A stretch of 64,000 nucleotides of DNA from Biostraticola tofi (lineage in GTDB: Bacteria > Pseudomonadota > Gammaproteobacteria > Enterobacterales > Enterobacteriaceae), in the NCBI RefSeq assembly GCF_004343195.1, contig NZ_SMCR01000002.1, positions 280,433 to 344,432 on the forward strand, written 5' to 3'. Positions within the stretch are counted from its first letter, which is position 1, and each line of letters starts with the position of its first letter. The notes below the pieces were generated by a model. It did not search any database. It was not told the DNA's origin and saw nothing but the letters and a program-made list of their open reading frames with translations. Below are positions 20,787-30,013 of the stretch, one piece after another. The position numbers and the translations under genes are program-made.

Positions 20787-22361
20787 ATGGCTGATTTACT
20801 CAGACTGACGGGGCTAAGCATCCGGCATGGCGACCACTATCTGGTCGACCACCTCCATCTGCAGATGCCGCGTGGCGAGACCCATGCTCTGGTAGGCGCT
20901 TCCGGATCGGGCAAGTCATTAACCGCTTTGTCGATCCTGGGCCTGCTGCCGCGCTTCCTGCAGATAAGCGGTGGTCGCACGCTTAATGGCACCGATCTCA
21001 CGACCCTGAATGAGAAGATGCTGATGCGGTTGCGGGGTAACGAGGTCGGTTTTATTTTTCAAGAGCCCATGCTGTCGCTTAATCCTTTACATACCGTGGG
21101 CCGGCAAATAATGGAAGCGATAGCTCTACACCGGCCGCAGATAAAAAAACAATTGCGGCAGCGGGCGCTGGAATTATTGCAACAGGTCAAGCTAGCGCCA
21201 GGTGAGCGATTTTTCAATGCCTTCCCCCATGCTTTATCCGGCGGCCAGCGGCAGCGGGTAATGATCGCCATGGCTATTGCCAATCGGCCGGCATTGCTAA
21301 TTGCGGATGAACCTACTACCGCACTGGATGCCACTGTCGCCATTGAGATCCTGGATTTATTGCAGGATATCAAGCAGCGTTTCGGCATGGGGCTGTTATT
21401 TATCACCCACGATCTCAATTTAGTACGGCGTTATGCTGACCAGGTAACGGTGCTGAACCAGGGAAAAATGGTCGAACAGGGAGCGGTGCCAGCCCTCTTG
21501 CAGCACCCCAGTAAAGCCTATACCCGCTCACTGGTTGATGCCGAGCCTGTCGGCGCGCCGGAGCCGGTAGCGGCTGACGCGCCAGAACTGCTACGTATCA
21601 AAGGATTAACTATCGCCTATCCGGAATCGCGCCGCTGGTGGCACCGTGAAGCACCCCCTCCTGCCGCATTGTGCGATATCGACCTGAGCCTGAAAAGGGG
21701 CGAAACGTTAGCGGTGGTGGGCGGCTCCGGCTCCGGAAAAACGACGCTGGCGAAAGCAATTTTAGGTATGCAAAAGGGCGATGGCGAAATTATTTTTGAC
21801 GCTCAGCGAGTCGACCGCTTGCCGATGCAGGGGTGGGGTAATTCACGGCGTAAGGTGCAGTTGTTATTTCAGGACCCTTATAGCTCACTGCCGCCCCGCA
21901 TGAGTGTGTTTGATATCGTCAGCGAAGGATTGCGGCATTACGATAAAACGCTGACAGGCGCGCAGTTGCGCCAACGGGTTGCTAAAACGCTGGCGGATGT
22001 CGAGCTGCCGCAGGATGTCATGAATCGTTATCCTAATGAATTCTCGGGTGGCCAGCGTACCCGTATCGCCCTGGCGCGGGTGCTGATTTTGCAGCCAGAG
22101 CTACTGATTCTCGATGAACCTACCGCTGCGCTGGACCGGCTGGTGCAAAAACGTTTAATTGAATTGTTGAGGCGATTGCAAAAAAATTATCAGCTCAGCT
22201 ATCTGTTTATCAGCCATGATTTGTCGGTGGTACGGGCGATGGCGCACCGCATCCTGGTGCTGCAAGGGGGGCACATCGTCGAGAGCGGACGCTGCGAAGA
22301 CATTTTTATGCATCCTGAATTCAGCTACACCCGGCAATTAATCGCGGCCCGCGTCGGGTAA
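20787..22361 (+). CDS. Fused double ATPase of peptide ABC importer, YejF-like
   Basis: A 524-residue protein with two ABC domains in tandem. Domain 1: Walker A GASGSGKSL, signature [14 protein letters not shown], Walker [13 protein letters not shown]. Domain 2, from about residue 270: Walker A GGSGSGKTT, signature FSGGQRTRIALARV, Walker B LLILDEPTAALD. Length and layout match YejF. It energises the YejB/YejE-like channel. A short CCATCC-GAT-GGATGG hairpin at 22371-22385 follows the stop without a T-run. Confidence 0.9.
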   Translation: MADLLRLTGLSIRHGDHYLVDHLHLQMPRGETHALVGASGSGKSLTALSILGLLPRFLQISGGRTLNGTDLTTLNEKMLMRLRGNEVGFIFQEPMLSLNPLHTVGRQIMEAIALHRPQIKKQLRQRALELLQQVKLAPGERFFNAFPHALSGGQRQRVMIAMAIANRPALLIADEPTTALDATVAIEILDLLQDIKQRFGMGLLFITHDLNLVRRYADQVTVLNQGKMVEQGAVPALLQHPSKAYTRSLVDAEPVGAPEPVAADAPELLRIKGLTIAYPESRRWWHREAPPPAALCDIDLSLKRGETLAVVGGSGSGKTTLAKAILGMQKGDGEIIFDAQRVDRLPMQGWGNSRRKVQLLFQDPYSSLPPRMSVFDIVSEGLRHYDKTLTGAQLRQRVAKTLADVELPQDVMNRYPNEFSGGQRTRIALARVLILQPELLILDEPTAALDRLVQKRLIELLRRLQKNYQLSYLFISHDLSVVRAMAHRILVLQGGHIVESGRCEDIFMHPEFSYTRQLIAARVG

Positions 22362-22460
22362 ATGACCTATCCATCCGATGGATGGGCGGTATTGATATGG
22401 TGAGTCTTCATTTATACCTGTCGAGGTACTAACCTACGGTTTTCGTTAAGGAGCTCAACC

Positions 22461-23438
22461 ATGTTAAATGCCAAAAAAGTAGTGGGATCAATTCTGCTGG
22501 CCGGTGCCCTCATGCAGGCGCCTGCCGTTTACGCCAATAATCCAGGGCCGCAGCATGTGCTGCAGCAGCAGGCGGGAGGCTATAGTGTTCAGGTAGGTAA
22601 CATACGTGTCACCTCGTTTACTGACGGGACCGTTCCTCAAAACCTCTACCAGTTGCTGCAACGCTCCACCCCGGAAAACATTGATAAGTTGCTCGCCAGC
22701 AATTACCAGAGCAATCCGGTGGAAGCGTCGATTAATGCCTTCCTGATCGAATTACCCCATCATCTGGTACTGGTCGATACCGGATCCGGACAGCTGTTTG
22801 GCCCTGGCAACGGCGGACGTCTGATTGAGAGTCTGGCCACCCGAGGCATAACGCCGAAGGACATCACCGATGTGCTGCTGACCCATGCCCATTCCGATCA
22901 CGCCGGCGGACTGGTAAAGGATGGCCAGCGGGTCTTTAGCCATGCGAACATCTTTATTGGCAAACCGGATGTGGATTTCTTTTTCCATAACGAGAATCAG
23001 CAAAAAACGGGATATGATAAAAGTCACTTCGACTTTGCACAACGCACCCTGAAACCTTATCTTGATGCCGGTAAGATTAAGACATTTTCAGGCAGCGCTG
23101 AAGTCCTTCCGGGCATTACCGGCACGGTTCATCCCGGCCATACGCCGGGTTCTGCCTTTTACACGTTAACCAGCGAGGGCGAGAAAATAACTTTTGTCGG
23201 CGATATCATCCACGTCGCTGCCGTACAGTTTCCTCAGCCTGATGTGACCATTGCCTATGATGAAAATCAGGACCTCGCCGCCAGGGTAAGAAAAGCATCA
23301 TTTGCAGCGTTCGCCAAACAGGGTGACCTGATTGCTGCGCCGCATCTGCCCTTTCCGGGCATAGGGCACGTTGCTGATACCGGGAATGGCAGCTATGACT
23401 GGGTGCCGGTGACCTATACCAACCGTGCCGGTAAGTAA
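22461..23438 (+). CDS. Secreted metallo-beta-lactamase-fold hydrolase, methyl-parathion-hydrolase-like
   Basis: A 325-residue protein with a signal peptide (1-25, cleavage near VYA-NN). The dinuclear metal motif THAHSDHAGG lies at 141-150, HPGHTPG at 224-230, GDIIHVAAVQFPQP at 247-260, and a final APHLPFPGIGH. These blocks follow methyl parathion hydrolase order and spacing as I recall that enzyme. Such proteins hydrolyse esters, lactones or organophosphates in the periplasm. The natural substrate here is unknown. AAGGAG precedes the start. A lysR gene follows on the same strand. Confidence 0.85.
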   Translation: MLNAKKVVGSILLAGALMQAPAVYANNPGPQHVLQQQAGGYSVQVGNIRVTSFTDGTVPQNLYQLLQRSTPENIDKLLASNYQSNPVEASINAFLIELPHHLVLVDTGSGQLFGPGNGGRLIESLATRGITPKDITDVLLTHAHSDHAGGLVKDGQRVFSHANIFIGKPDVDFFFHNENQQKTGYDKSHFDFAQRTLKPYLDAGKIKTFSGSAEVLPGITGTVHPGHTPGSAFYTLTSEGEKITFVGDIIHVAAVQFPQPDVTIAYDENQDLAARVRKASFAAFAKQGDLIAAPHLPFPGIGHVADTGNGSYDWVPVTYTNRAGK

Positions 23439-23495
23439 GCCTTTTTTGCCGGCGGTGGCCCAGAATTTGACTATCGCCTCAGACCGGATGCCAAA

Positions 23496-24440
23496 ATGAA
23501 TCGCCTATCAGACATCGATATAGACCTTTTGCTGACGCTTGATGCCTTACTCATTGAGCAGAACATCACCCACGCCGCCAGCCGGCTGGGCATCAGTCAG
23601 CCGGCGATGTCCGCCAGACTGGCGCGCCTGCGCACTATTTTAGGCGAGCGGTTGTTCATCCCTTCCCCGCACGGACGTGGGGTATTGCCATCCCCCCGGG
23701 CTGAATCGCTGCGACCTTTGGTCAACCAGGTGCTGAAAGGAATTAGTTCGATTCTGGAGCCGGCAGATTTCGAGCCGGCGAGCAGCAACCGGACCTTCGT
23801 GGTCGCCCTGCACGAAAACCCGGCGCTGATGCTGGGTTCCGATCTGTTGAATCATATCAGGGACGCGGCGCCCCGCGTCCGCCTGCGTTTTTCTTTGCCG
23901 GACAACAGCCGTTTGGCGGCGCAGTTGGAGAGTGGTGACGTCGATGTTTATATCGGCGTCAGTTCCGGCGCCCACGATTCCTGGATCGGCCGCAAACTGT
24001 TCGAGGATGAATTTGCCACTGCCCAGCGTAAAGGACATCCACGGGGGAGGGGATCGCTGGATTTGGCCTCCTTCTGCTCATCGTCCCATTTGGTGGTCTC
24101 TTCCGAAGGCGATCCCTTTACCGGCTTTGTCGATCGCGCGCTTGCCGGTAAGGGATTACACCGCAGTGTGCTAATGTCGACACAAAGTTACGCGATGGCT
24201 CCGCCAATCGTTGCGAATACCGATCTGCTTTGTACGCTGCCGCGCCGTCTGCTGCATCGCTTTACTGAAACGCTTGATATTTTTGCCCCCCCACTGCCGC
24301 TTCCACCGGTTTCAGTCAGCGCTTACTGGCATCCGAGAAATAATGATGACTCCGCTAATATTTGGCTTCGCTCACAGATATACCTCGCCGCCGGGCTCAG
24401 TTCGGAGCAAGCTGGCTGGCAAAAAGGCCGGCCGCGCTGA
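23496..24440 (+). CDS. LysR-type regulator, NodD/PnbR-like
   Basis: A 314-residue LysR protein. The N-terminal helix-turn-helix reads DIDLLLTLDALLIEQNITHAASRLGISQPAMSARLARLR (several overlapping blocks), the form seen in NodD/NahR-type regulators of aromatic or signal-responsive genes. The C-terminal effector domain is complete. It lies 57 bp behind the hydrolase gene in the same direction and its last 44 bp overlap the convergent racemase gene. Likely regulates the hydrolase; this is inference. Confidence 0.85.
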   Translation: MNRLSDIDIDLLLTLDALLIEQNITHAASRLGISQPAMSARLARLRTILGERLFIPSPHGRGVLPSPRAESLRPLVNQVLKGISSILEPADFEPASSNRTFVVALHENPALMLGSDLLNHIRDAAPRVRLRFSLPDNSRLAAQLESGDVDVYIGVSSGAHDSWIGRKLFEDEFATAQRKGHPRGRGSLDLASFCSSSHLVVSSEGDPFTGFVDRALAGKGLHRSVLMSTQSYAMAPPIVANTDLLCTLPRRLLHRFTETLDIFAPPLPLPPVSVSAYWHPRNNDDSANIWLRSQIYLAAGLSSEQAGWQKGRPR

Positions 24441-25029
24441 CCGCATCGATAGCGATTTTACCCAGTTGTCGATTGATGGCGCCGGCCAAGGCAATAGTGG
24501 AGAAGCCGGTACATGAAAATGCAATCACCTCAATACCCTGCCGATACAATCCGTCGGCGCAGGCCAGCGAGGCTTCGCGCCCTTCGGGCGTCAGCAGGTC
24601 GGTGGTGTTGGTGACACCTTGCGGTCGTGCATAGAGGATGTCTTCACCCAATAGATTTCTGAAGGGTGCCGGCGCATTTGCCCCAATCCCCATCACCGCC
24701 ACCGGACGCTGCAACAACGCCGCTATACTGGCCGCGGCGCTGCCGGCGCTGACGACCGGAATGGACACTGCCTGGCGCAGCGCCGCCAGGCCGGGATCGG
24801 CGGCACAGCTCAGGAACAACGCCTTACATCCATCCTGCTCAAGCTGCCGGCCCAAAGCCACAATCTTCGGCACGGCGCGGGCTTCGCTGGCGGCATCAAA
24901 TATCCCGGTAGGCTGGTCGGCAATGCAGCGGCTCAGCGAGGCAATACCGTACTGCTGTTCTATCAATCGGCCATGTTCGCCGACAAAGTTCGGATCGTCG
25001 TGCGTCAATACTCGGATAATCCCTAACAT
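24397..25029 (-). CDS. Asp/Glu/hydantoin racemase-family protein
   Basis: A 210-residue protein of the aspartate/glutamate/hydantoin racemase family. The two catalytic cysteines are visible as LSCAADPG (Cys75) and FSCTGFS (Cys173), each in its usual setting. It would interconvert stereoisomers of an amino acid or hydantoin. It is the last gene of the minus-strand operon iclR, OPT, DUF1177, aroM, pepE, which points to D-amino-acid-containing peptides or derivatives as substrates; this is inference. Ribosome site GGAGAACA precedes it. Confidence 0.8.
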   Translation of the reverse strand: MLGIIRVLTHDDPNFVGEHGRLIEQQYGIASLSRCIADQPTGIFDAASEARAVPKIVALGRQLEQDGCKALFLSCAADPGLAALRQAVSIPVVSAGSAAASIAALLQRPVAVMGIGANAPAPFRNLLGEDILYARPQGVTNTTDLLTPEGREASLACADGLYRQGIEVIAFSCTGFSTIALAGAINRQLGKIAIDAVSAAGLFASQLAPN

Positions 25030-25041
25030 ACTGTTCTCCTG

Positions 25042-25734
25042 TCAGAGTAATGGGTGGCCGGCAGGCAATATGATCGCCTCCTGTCCGGCTTTGAACAGCA
25101 GCGTCGGATGTGGGCCGTGCGCATAGGCTTGCTGGCCGCTCACTGCTATCCAGTTGCCTTCCGGCAGGCCAATAACGTCAAGCTCGGGGGAGAGCGCCAG
25201 CAGTTCACGGATCCGTTGCTCACGCGTTTCGCCCTGATGGCCGGTCGGCAGGGCATTGGTAAAGTGCGGATTAATCTGCAGCGGGAACAGGTTCAGCGCA
25301 TCCAGGCCACCGGGATCGGTAATCGGCATATCGTTGGTGGTGCGGATACTCGGGCATGCAAGGTTGGAACCGGCGCTCCAGCCCACATACAGCGCACCCT
25401 TTTTCACCGCTTCGGTTATCGGTTTCAGCAAACCGCGCGTGCGGCATTCCTTCAACAGATTAAAGGTATTGCCGCCGCCGACCATGATCACATCGGCAGC
25501 GGCAATGGCTGCCGCCGGATCGGCCTGGGTGTGGATGCCGACGATGTCGAGTTCAAGATCATTAAACGCTTTGCCGACCTTATCGGTATAGCTATCCCAG
25601 TCCTGGGTGATGCCGGCAAAAGGAATGAAAACCACCGACTGGCCCGCCGCAACATGTTTGGCCAGCAGCGGCACCGCATGGTGCAGGTAGCTGAAGCCCG
25701 GGGTGGAGGAGTTGCTCAGTAATAGCATTTTCAT
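25042..25734 (-). CDS. pepE: Peptidase E, alpha-aspartyl dipeptidase
   Basis: A 230-residue S51-family peptidase. The catalytic residues known from Salmonella PepE are at the same positions: Ser120 in VGWSAGSN, Asp135 in RTTND and His157 in QINPHF. PepE removes N-terminal Asp from dipeptides in the cytoplasm. The gene ends 12 bp before the racemase start. Its position beside an OPT peptide transporter supports a peptide-scavenging role. Confidence 0.92.
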   Translation of the reverse strand: MKMLLLSNSSTPGFSYLHHAVPLLAKHVAAGQSVVFIPFAGITQDWDSYTDKVGKAFNDLELDIVGIHTQADPAAAIAAADVIMVGGGNTFNLLKECRTRGLLKPITEAVKKGALYVGWSAGSNLACPSIRTTNDMPITDPGGLDALNLFPLQINPHFTNALPTGHQGETREQRIRELLALSPELDVIGLPEGNWIAVSGQQAYAHGPHPTLLFKAGQEAIILPAGHPLL

Positions 25735-25746
25735 GGTGTTGACCTC

Positions 25747-26427
25747 TTACAATATATTGCGCAGTAGATCCGCCAGTAACTGGTTTGACAGCACCACCGG
25801 CTGACTGACATGCCGGGCGCAGATGGCCTGATGCCAGGCGGTATAGCCCATGCAGTCGGTGAGAATTATGTCGGCCCCCTGGTCGGCCAACTGCCGGGCG
25901 GCGGCGGCCAGTTCGTCTTCTGAAGCGGTATAGGGCGAGGCGACGGCAAACACCGGCGTGCGCGCCGCACCGCGCCACTTCTCTAGCTCGCTGGCTATCT
26001 GAGACGCCAACGGTACCAAAATACCCGCCTGCCGATCGCCTACCAGCGCGTTCAGGGTCGGCGGCAGTAGGCGATCAGGTTCAATCAACCAGGCGCCGTC
26101 ACCGTGCAGACCGTGGAATTCACCGGTGCAAAGCAGCACCACCATTTCACAGCCGGCGGCCGCCAGTTCACTGATTTTAAGCTGCACCGCCGCGCCGACC
26201 GCCGTTTTACCCATCACCACCGCCCGACCGTCCAGCAGGCGCGAGGTCAGCACCGCCGCGCCCGGTTCGACCGGAAAACGGCCAGCGATGGCGTCATCAT
26301 CCAGACCGTCCAATATCCCGGCGTGCAGGCAGGTGACATGAGCCGGCAAGGCCTTTTCAAGAATGGGTGTAATATCGCTGCGCGGCGCCTGACCGATAGT
26401 CAGGGTGCCTATTTTTCGGCGTATCAT
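25747..26427 (-). CDS. AroM-family protein
   Basis: A 226-residue AroM-like protein with the family start IGTLTIGQAPRSD (about 6-18), EPGAAVLTSRLLDG and the conserved LLCTGEF and TDCMGY motifs, where two cysteines are placed as in Asp/Glu racemase-like folds. The start at 26427 is chosen because the family begins close to MIRRKIGTL; a longer reading to 26472 overlaps DUF1177. AroM function is not established. Here it travels with DUF1177, PepE and OPT genes, a grouping I recognise from other proteobacteria. Confidence 0.8.
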   Translation of the reverse strand: MIRRKIGTLTIGQAPRSDITPILEKALPAHVTCLHAGILDGLDDDAIAGRFPVEPGAAVLTSRLLDGRAVVMGKTAVGAAVQLKISELAAAGCEMVVLLCTGEFHGLHGDGAWLIEPDRLLPPTLNALVGDRQAGILVPLASQIASELEKWRGAARTPVFAVASPYTASEDELAAAARQLADQGADIILTDCMGYTAWHQAICARHVSQPVVLSNQLLADLLRNIL

Positions 26428-26428
26428 C

Positions 26429-27367
26429 TCAGGCCTCCGGCTGACGTTGTTGCAGCTGCGCCAGCGAACCATAAAGCTTCAGTAAATGCTGATATTCATC
26501 TGCATTGAAAAACTGGCAGGTGCCTCTGGAGAACTCTTTCGCCACTTCCACCGCAAATTTGCACGCCAGCGCGATATCGACTTCATGGCTGGCGCCGGTG
26601 CCGCAGCCGGGAACAATGCCTTCGGCGGTGATGGCCAGGCCAACTACCGGGGCGCGGGTAGCAATCGAGGGCTGCAAAATACTGTTCAGATGGTAAACGC
26701 CGTTGCCGTACGGCGTGATGTCCTGGGTTGTGATGGGAAATGTCACCGGCAGTTTACCGGTCGTCATTTCCATTATCCGCAGCAGATCTTCCGACACCCG
26801 CAGGATATAGCCTTCCTTGACCGTCGGCGAAATCGCAAAGCCTTTATGGTTGATGATACGGTTGCCTTTGGTGGTATCGATTGACAGCACCGCATCCATC
26901 TCATCAGTGACTTCCTGCTCGTTCATATCTTCGGTTTCGACCGGCGAGTCCATAAAGTCTACCGGTTCATGAGGGCGGGTGGGCGCATCCGGGCAGATAT
27001 GGGTGGTGATAATTACATCGCCCGGCAGGCTGTCGCCCTGGCGCTGCATTTCGGCAAGCTTGAGCGCTGAGGCGACTGCCGCAACGGCCCCGTCGGCATC
27101 GGACACCATACCGATGCGACCTGGCCGGGCGCCGATGCCGCCCAGGCGGCCGACAATGCCCAGCGTCGGCGCATTGCCGCCCAGCCGCTTCCCCTCGGTG
27201 CCGGGAACCACGATTTTGATAAAATCGGTTTTACCCTTCAGGCCGTGAACCTCTTTCACCGTGACCTCGACGTCGGCATAACCGGCCAGCAGCTCCTGCA
27301 CTTTTTTTCCGCTGGCCCAGGCGCTGTCCAGCAATTCGAATACCTGCAAAGTTTGATATAAGCTCAT
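26429..27367 (-). CDS. DUF1177-family protein
   Basis: A 312-residue DUF1177 protein. Seen: LGIVGRLGGIGARPGRIGMVSDADGAVAA (two blocks, about 88-116), ITTHICPDAPTRPHEPVDFMDSP (two blocks) and late HEVDIALACKFAVEVAKEFSRG. The His/Asp/Glu pattern resembles a metal-dependent amidohydrolase or peptidase-like fold, but the function is unknown. It ends one base before the aroM start and lies behind the OPT transporter. Confidence 0.85.
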   Translation of the reverse strand: MSLYQTLQVFELLDSAWASGKKVQELLAGYADVEVTVKEVHGLKGKTDFIKIVVPGTEGKRLGGNAPTLGIVGRLGGIGARPGRIGMVSDADGAVAAVASALKLAEMQRQGDSLPGDVIITTHICPDAPTRPHEPVDFMDSPVETEDMNEQEVTDEMDAVLSIDTTKGNRIINHKGFAISPTVKEGYILRVSEDLLRIMEMTTGKLPVTFPITTQDITPYGNGVYHLNSILQPSIATRAPVVGLAITAEGIVPGCGTGASHEVDIALACKFAVEVAKEFSRGTCQFFNADEYQHLLKLYGSLAQLQQRQPEA

Positions 27368-27389
27368 GATTATTCCTTAATTGAATGCA

Positions 27390-29009
27390 TTATTTTTTGC
27401 CGCTCGGCAACACCGAGCTGAAGAAACTGAACAGGGCATCGCCGGCGATCATCCCGGCCGCCAGTACTTCCATCTTATTGCGTGCCGGTTCACCGCCCAC
27501 GCGCAGCCAGATAGAACGGATAGCGATACCGATAAGCACCGCCCAGCCGGCCATCGGGTTGTTGATTAATAAGCCGGTCGCCAGCAACACCCCCATCTGA
27601 CGGCCCGGACCGCCGACCCATTGGATAAGCGCACCCGGAACGGCCCATATCAGCAGGGATTTGGCGATTTCGGTTGAGACGCCCGCATTGATCGCCGCCA
27701 CGTACACTTTGGCCACCGGCGGAATCAGTCCCTGGGCGAAGTAGCCTTTATAGATAAACAGCACCACCGGGATGGCGACCACAAACGCCAGCATGGCGGC
27801 CAGCAGTTGCTGACGGCGTCCGTCAAGTTCGAAGGCGGTAAACTCGCCTTTACCCCGCAGGATCCAGCCGGCCTTCAGGTCATAGCCCATATCGGCAAAC
27901 GCCGGGCCGGTGGCTGCCGAGAAGCCGCACAGCATGGCCAGCGCTTCCGGCGGGAAGCCAATCAGAATGCCGACCAGCAGGGTAATCAGCGCCACGGCGA
28001 ACGCCGGGAACCAGCCGGAATGCATGGCGGCCAGGCCGACGATCATCTGGTGCAGGAAAGCGGCAAAGGCGGCGTAAAGCATAAACGCCAGTAGCCAGGG
28101 CAACGACAGATGGGCATACAGGCCGCTGGTCAAGGCAATCAGTACTGAAATGGCTGCAAAACCCAGCGCGCCGAAACGCAAGGTCTTGCCAATCTGTGCG
28201 TTCTGCGTTTCCGGTAATACCGATGGCGATTCACGGCGGCTAGGCGCAGGGCTTTTGCCCGGCCGTACCAGCTTGACGATCTGAAACAACGCCACTACAC
28301 CGGCTCCGGCCATCATGCCGTGCGGGATGTAGAGTTTATTGATATCAATACCAAACATCGGCATGGAATAACCGCGCAGCAGGAAGCCGACACCCAGCAT
28401 GCCCAGTGCCCAGATATTGCCGATAAAAGCGGTGCCCAGCGCCGCCATCGGGAATTTAAACCAGGAGCCGATAGCGCCCATGGCAATGCCGACGCTCAGC
28501 AATGCAGCGTGTTTACCGCCCTGATCGCCGGCCTTGATCGACTCGGCAGCCGCCACGCCCGGAGGCCATGCACCCTCTGCCGGAAAGATGCGGGTGTTGA
28601 ACAGACGATAGAGCAAATAACCGTCCAGCAGCATGGCCAGTGCGACGCCGACGAACATCGGCATCACCATATCCTGGCGGCCAAACAGCCATGGAATCGC
28701 AATCGGCAACAGCAGCGAGTTGGCGGCGCCAAAGGTGGCGGCTGAGGTAGCGCTTTGCGCGAGGTTCTGAATATGAATCGAACGGAAACGGGCAAAGCAT
28801 TGCAGCGGGATCCGGGCAATCACCATTGCCACCATCGCACCAATGATGGCGGTGTTAGGCGTGACGCCCAGTGTGGTTAACAGCTGAACGCCGATGATCG
28901 CGCCAAACACGCTGAGCACCAGCAGCAGCAGTAAGGTGACTGGAGCGAAAGTGCGGGGATGTTCCGCTGCTTGGTGATGGGATGATTCTGCATGCGCATT
29001 CTGACTCAC
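27390..29009 (-). CDS. OPT-family oligopeptide transporter
   Basis: A 539-residue inner-membrane protein with roughly 14 hydrophobic segments. OPT features include SATSAATFGAANSLLLPIAIPW, GVAAAESIKAGDQGGKHAALLS and the late WVGGPGRQMGVLLATGLLI (short blocks). OPT members import peptides or metal chelates with protons. It heads the enzyme genes DUF1177, aroM, pepE and racemase, and follows iclR by 27 bp, so uptake and breakdown of one peptide-like substrate is inferred. Confidence 0.88.
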   Translation of the reverse strand: MSQNAHAESSHHQAAEHPRTFAPVTLLLLLVLSVFGAIIGVQLLTTLGVTPNTAIIGAMVAMVIARIPLQCFARFRSIHIQNLAQSATSAATFGAANSLLLPIAIPWLFGRQDMVMPMFVGVALAMLLDGYLLYRLFNTRIFPAEGAWPPGVAAAESIKAGDQGGKHAALLSVGIAMGAIGSWFKFPMAALGTAFIGNIWALGMLGVGFLLRGYSMPMFGIDINKLYIPHGMMAGAGVVALFQIVKLVRPGKSPAPSRRESPSVLPETQNAQIGKTLRFGALGFAAISVLIALTSGLYAHLSLPWLLAFMLYAAFAAFLHQMIVGLAAMHSGWFPAFAVALITLLVGILIGFPPEALAMLCGFSAATGPAFADMGYDLKAGWILRGKGEFTAFELDGRRQQLLAAMLAFVVAIPVVLFIYKGYFAQGLIPPVAKVYVAAINAGVSTEIAKSLLIWAVPGALIQWVGGPGRQMGVLLATGLLINNPMAGWAVLIGIAIRSIWLRVGGEPARNKMEVLAAGMIAGDALFSFFSSVLPSGKK

Positions 29010-29035
29010 GGTGATTCTCCAGGAATGGGATAACG

Positions 29036-29800
29036 TTAAGGTTGGTGGCTGACCAGGGTGTCACCGGTTTTCTCGGCAATAAGCAGGGCGGTTTCTTTCA
29101 GTAAGGCGGCAATCCGTTGCAGTTCTTGCGGCTGCGCCAGCGTCTGGGGAAATGACAGACAAAAGGCCACCGCTTCATGGGTAGTGGGATCGCCGATGGC
29201 GCAACTGACCGAGGCGGTATCGGCAACGGACTCGTTTATCGCGCTGGCAAAGCCCTCTTTTCTGGTGCGATTAACCGCAGCCACCAGTTTGTCAATCTGA
29301 TGGCTGCCACCGTTTAGTTGAGCTGCCACTGTCGGGCTGTGGAAAAAAGCCTGCAGTTCGGTGTCGGAAAGACGAGCCAGCAACGCCCGGCCGGTCGAGG
29401 TGCCCCATGCCGGAGAGCGGGAGCCCGGCCAGGTGACTATCGGCAGCGTCTGGCGTCCGTGAATAACCCGCAGCACCAGGATTTCCTGGCTGTCGAGCAT
29501 CGATATATAGCCGGTGTAACCGGTCTGCTCGCACAGTGAGCGCAGGGCGTTATCGACCAGGTCACTGAGCGGCGCCTGGCGATTTATCAACTGGGATACC
29601 GCTACCATCAGCGGCCCAGGCAAGAAGACTCCCTTGGCATCGTCTTTTTCGATATAGCCGTAGGATACAAGCTGGTTCATGACGCGTGAGGCAGTACTCT
29701 TCGGCATGCCAAGATGGGCGATGACATCACTGATGCGGATGCCGCCCTTAAGCGTCACCATCAACTTTAGAATATGGGCGGTGGTGTCCAGCATAGACAT
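29036..29800 (-). CDS. IclR-family transcriptional regulator
   Basis: A 254-residue IclR protein: N-terminal winged helix (about 1-65, ISDVIAHLGMPKSTASRVMNQLVSYGYI in two blocks) and C-terminal effector domain (about 80-250, with WPGSRSPAWGTSTGRALLA and FASAINESVADTASVSCAI). It is first in the minus-strand peptide operon, and so probably controls it. A sigma-54 promoter begins 44 bp upstream of its ATG. Confidence 0.88.
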   Translation of the reverse strand: MSMLDTTAHILKLMVTLKGGIRISDVIAHLGMPKSTASRVMNQLVSYGYIEKDDAKGVFLPGPLMVAVSQLINRQAPLSDLVDNALRSLCEQTGYTGYISMLDSQEILVLRVIHGRQTLPIVTWPGSRSPAWGTSTGRALLARLSDTELQAFFHSPTVAAQLNGGSHQIDKLVAAVNRTRKEGFASAINESVADTASVSCAIGDPTTHEAVAFCLSFPQTLAQPQELQRIAALLKETALLIAEKTGDTLVSHQP

Positions 29801-29843
29801 AGCAAAGTCTCAAAAAATGGGATTATGTTCCATTAATTGAGAT

Positions 29844-29859
29844 TGCAAAAGTGATGCCA
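29844..29859 (-). promoter_or_regulatory. Sigma-54 (-24/-12) promoter of the iclR-OPT operon
   Basis: On the minus strand the sequence is TGGCATCACTTTTGCA, matching the sigma-54 consensus TGGCAC-N5-TTGCA with the correct GG-N10-GC spacing. Transcription would begin near 29833, about 33 bases before the iclR ATG at 29800. Upstream, GGCGCAAGTTTGGTGCA at 29922-29938 has a perfect right half and a partial left half of an NtrC site. The enhancer protein is inferred only. Confidence 0.65.
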
Positions 29860-30013
29860 AAACTAACTCATTGAAAAATGCTGAATAAGGGAAATAGGGT
29901 AAACAGGTTGCACCGATTATGGGCGCAAGTTTGGTGCATTGGGTCAGTGATGGGGCGGGCAGTGGCGGTATTTTCGTCATAGCGAAGCGTCTGAAGGGTG
30001 AAGAAATGCCTTA

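Noticed and set aside
25054..25722. A 222-codon frame antisense to pepE
   Set aside because: The pepE frame has all catalytic residues in place; the antisense frame has no domain and no start signal.
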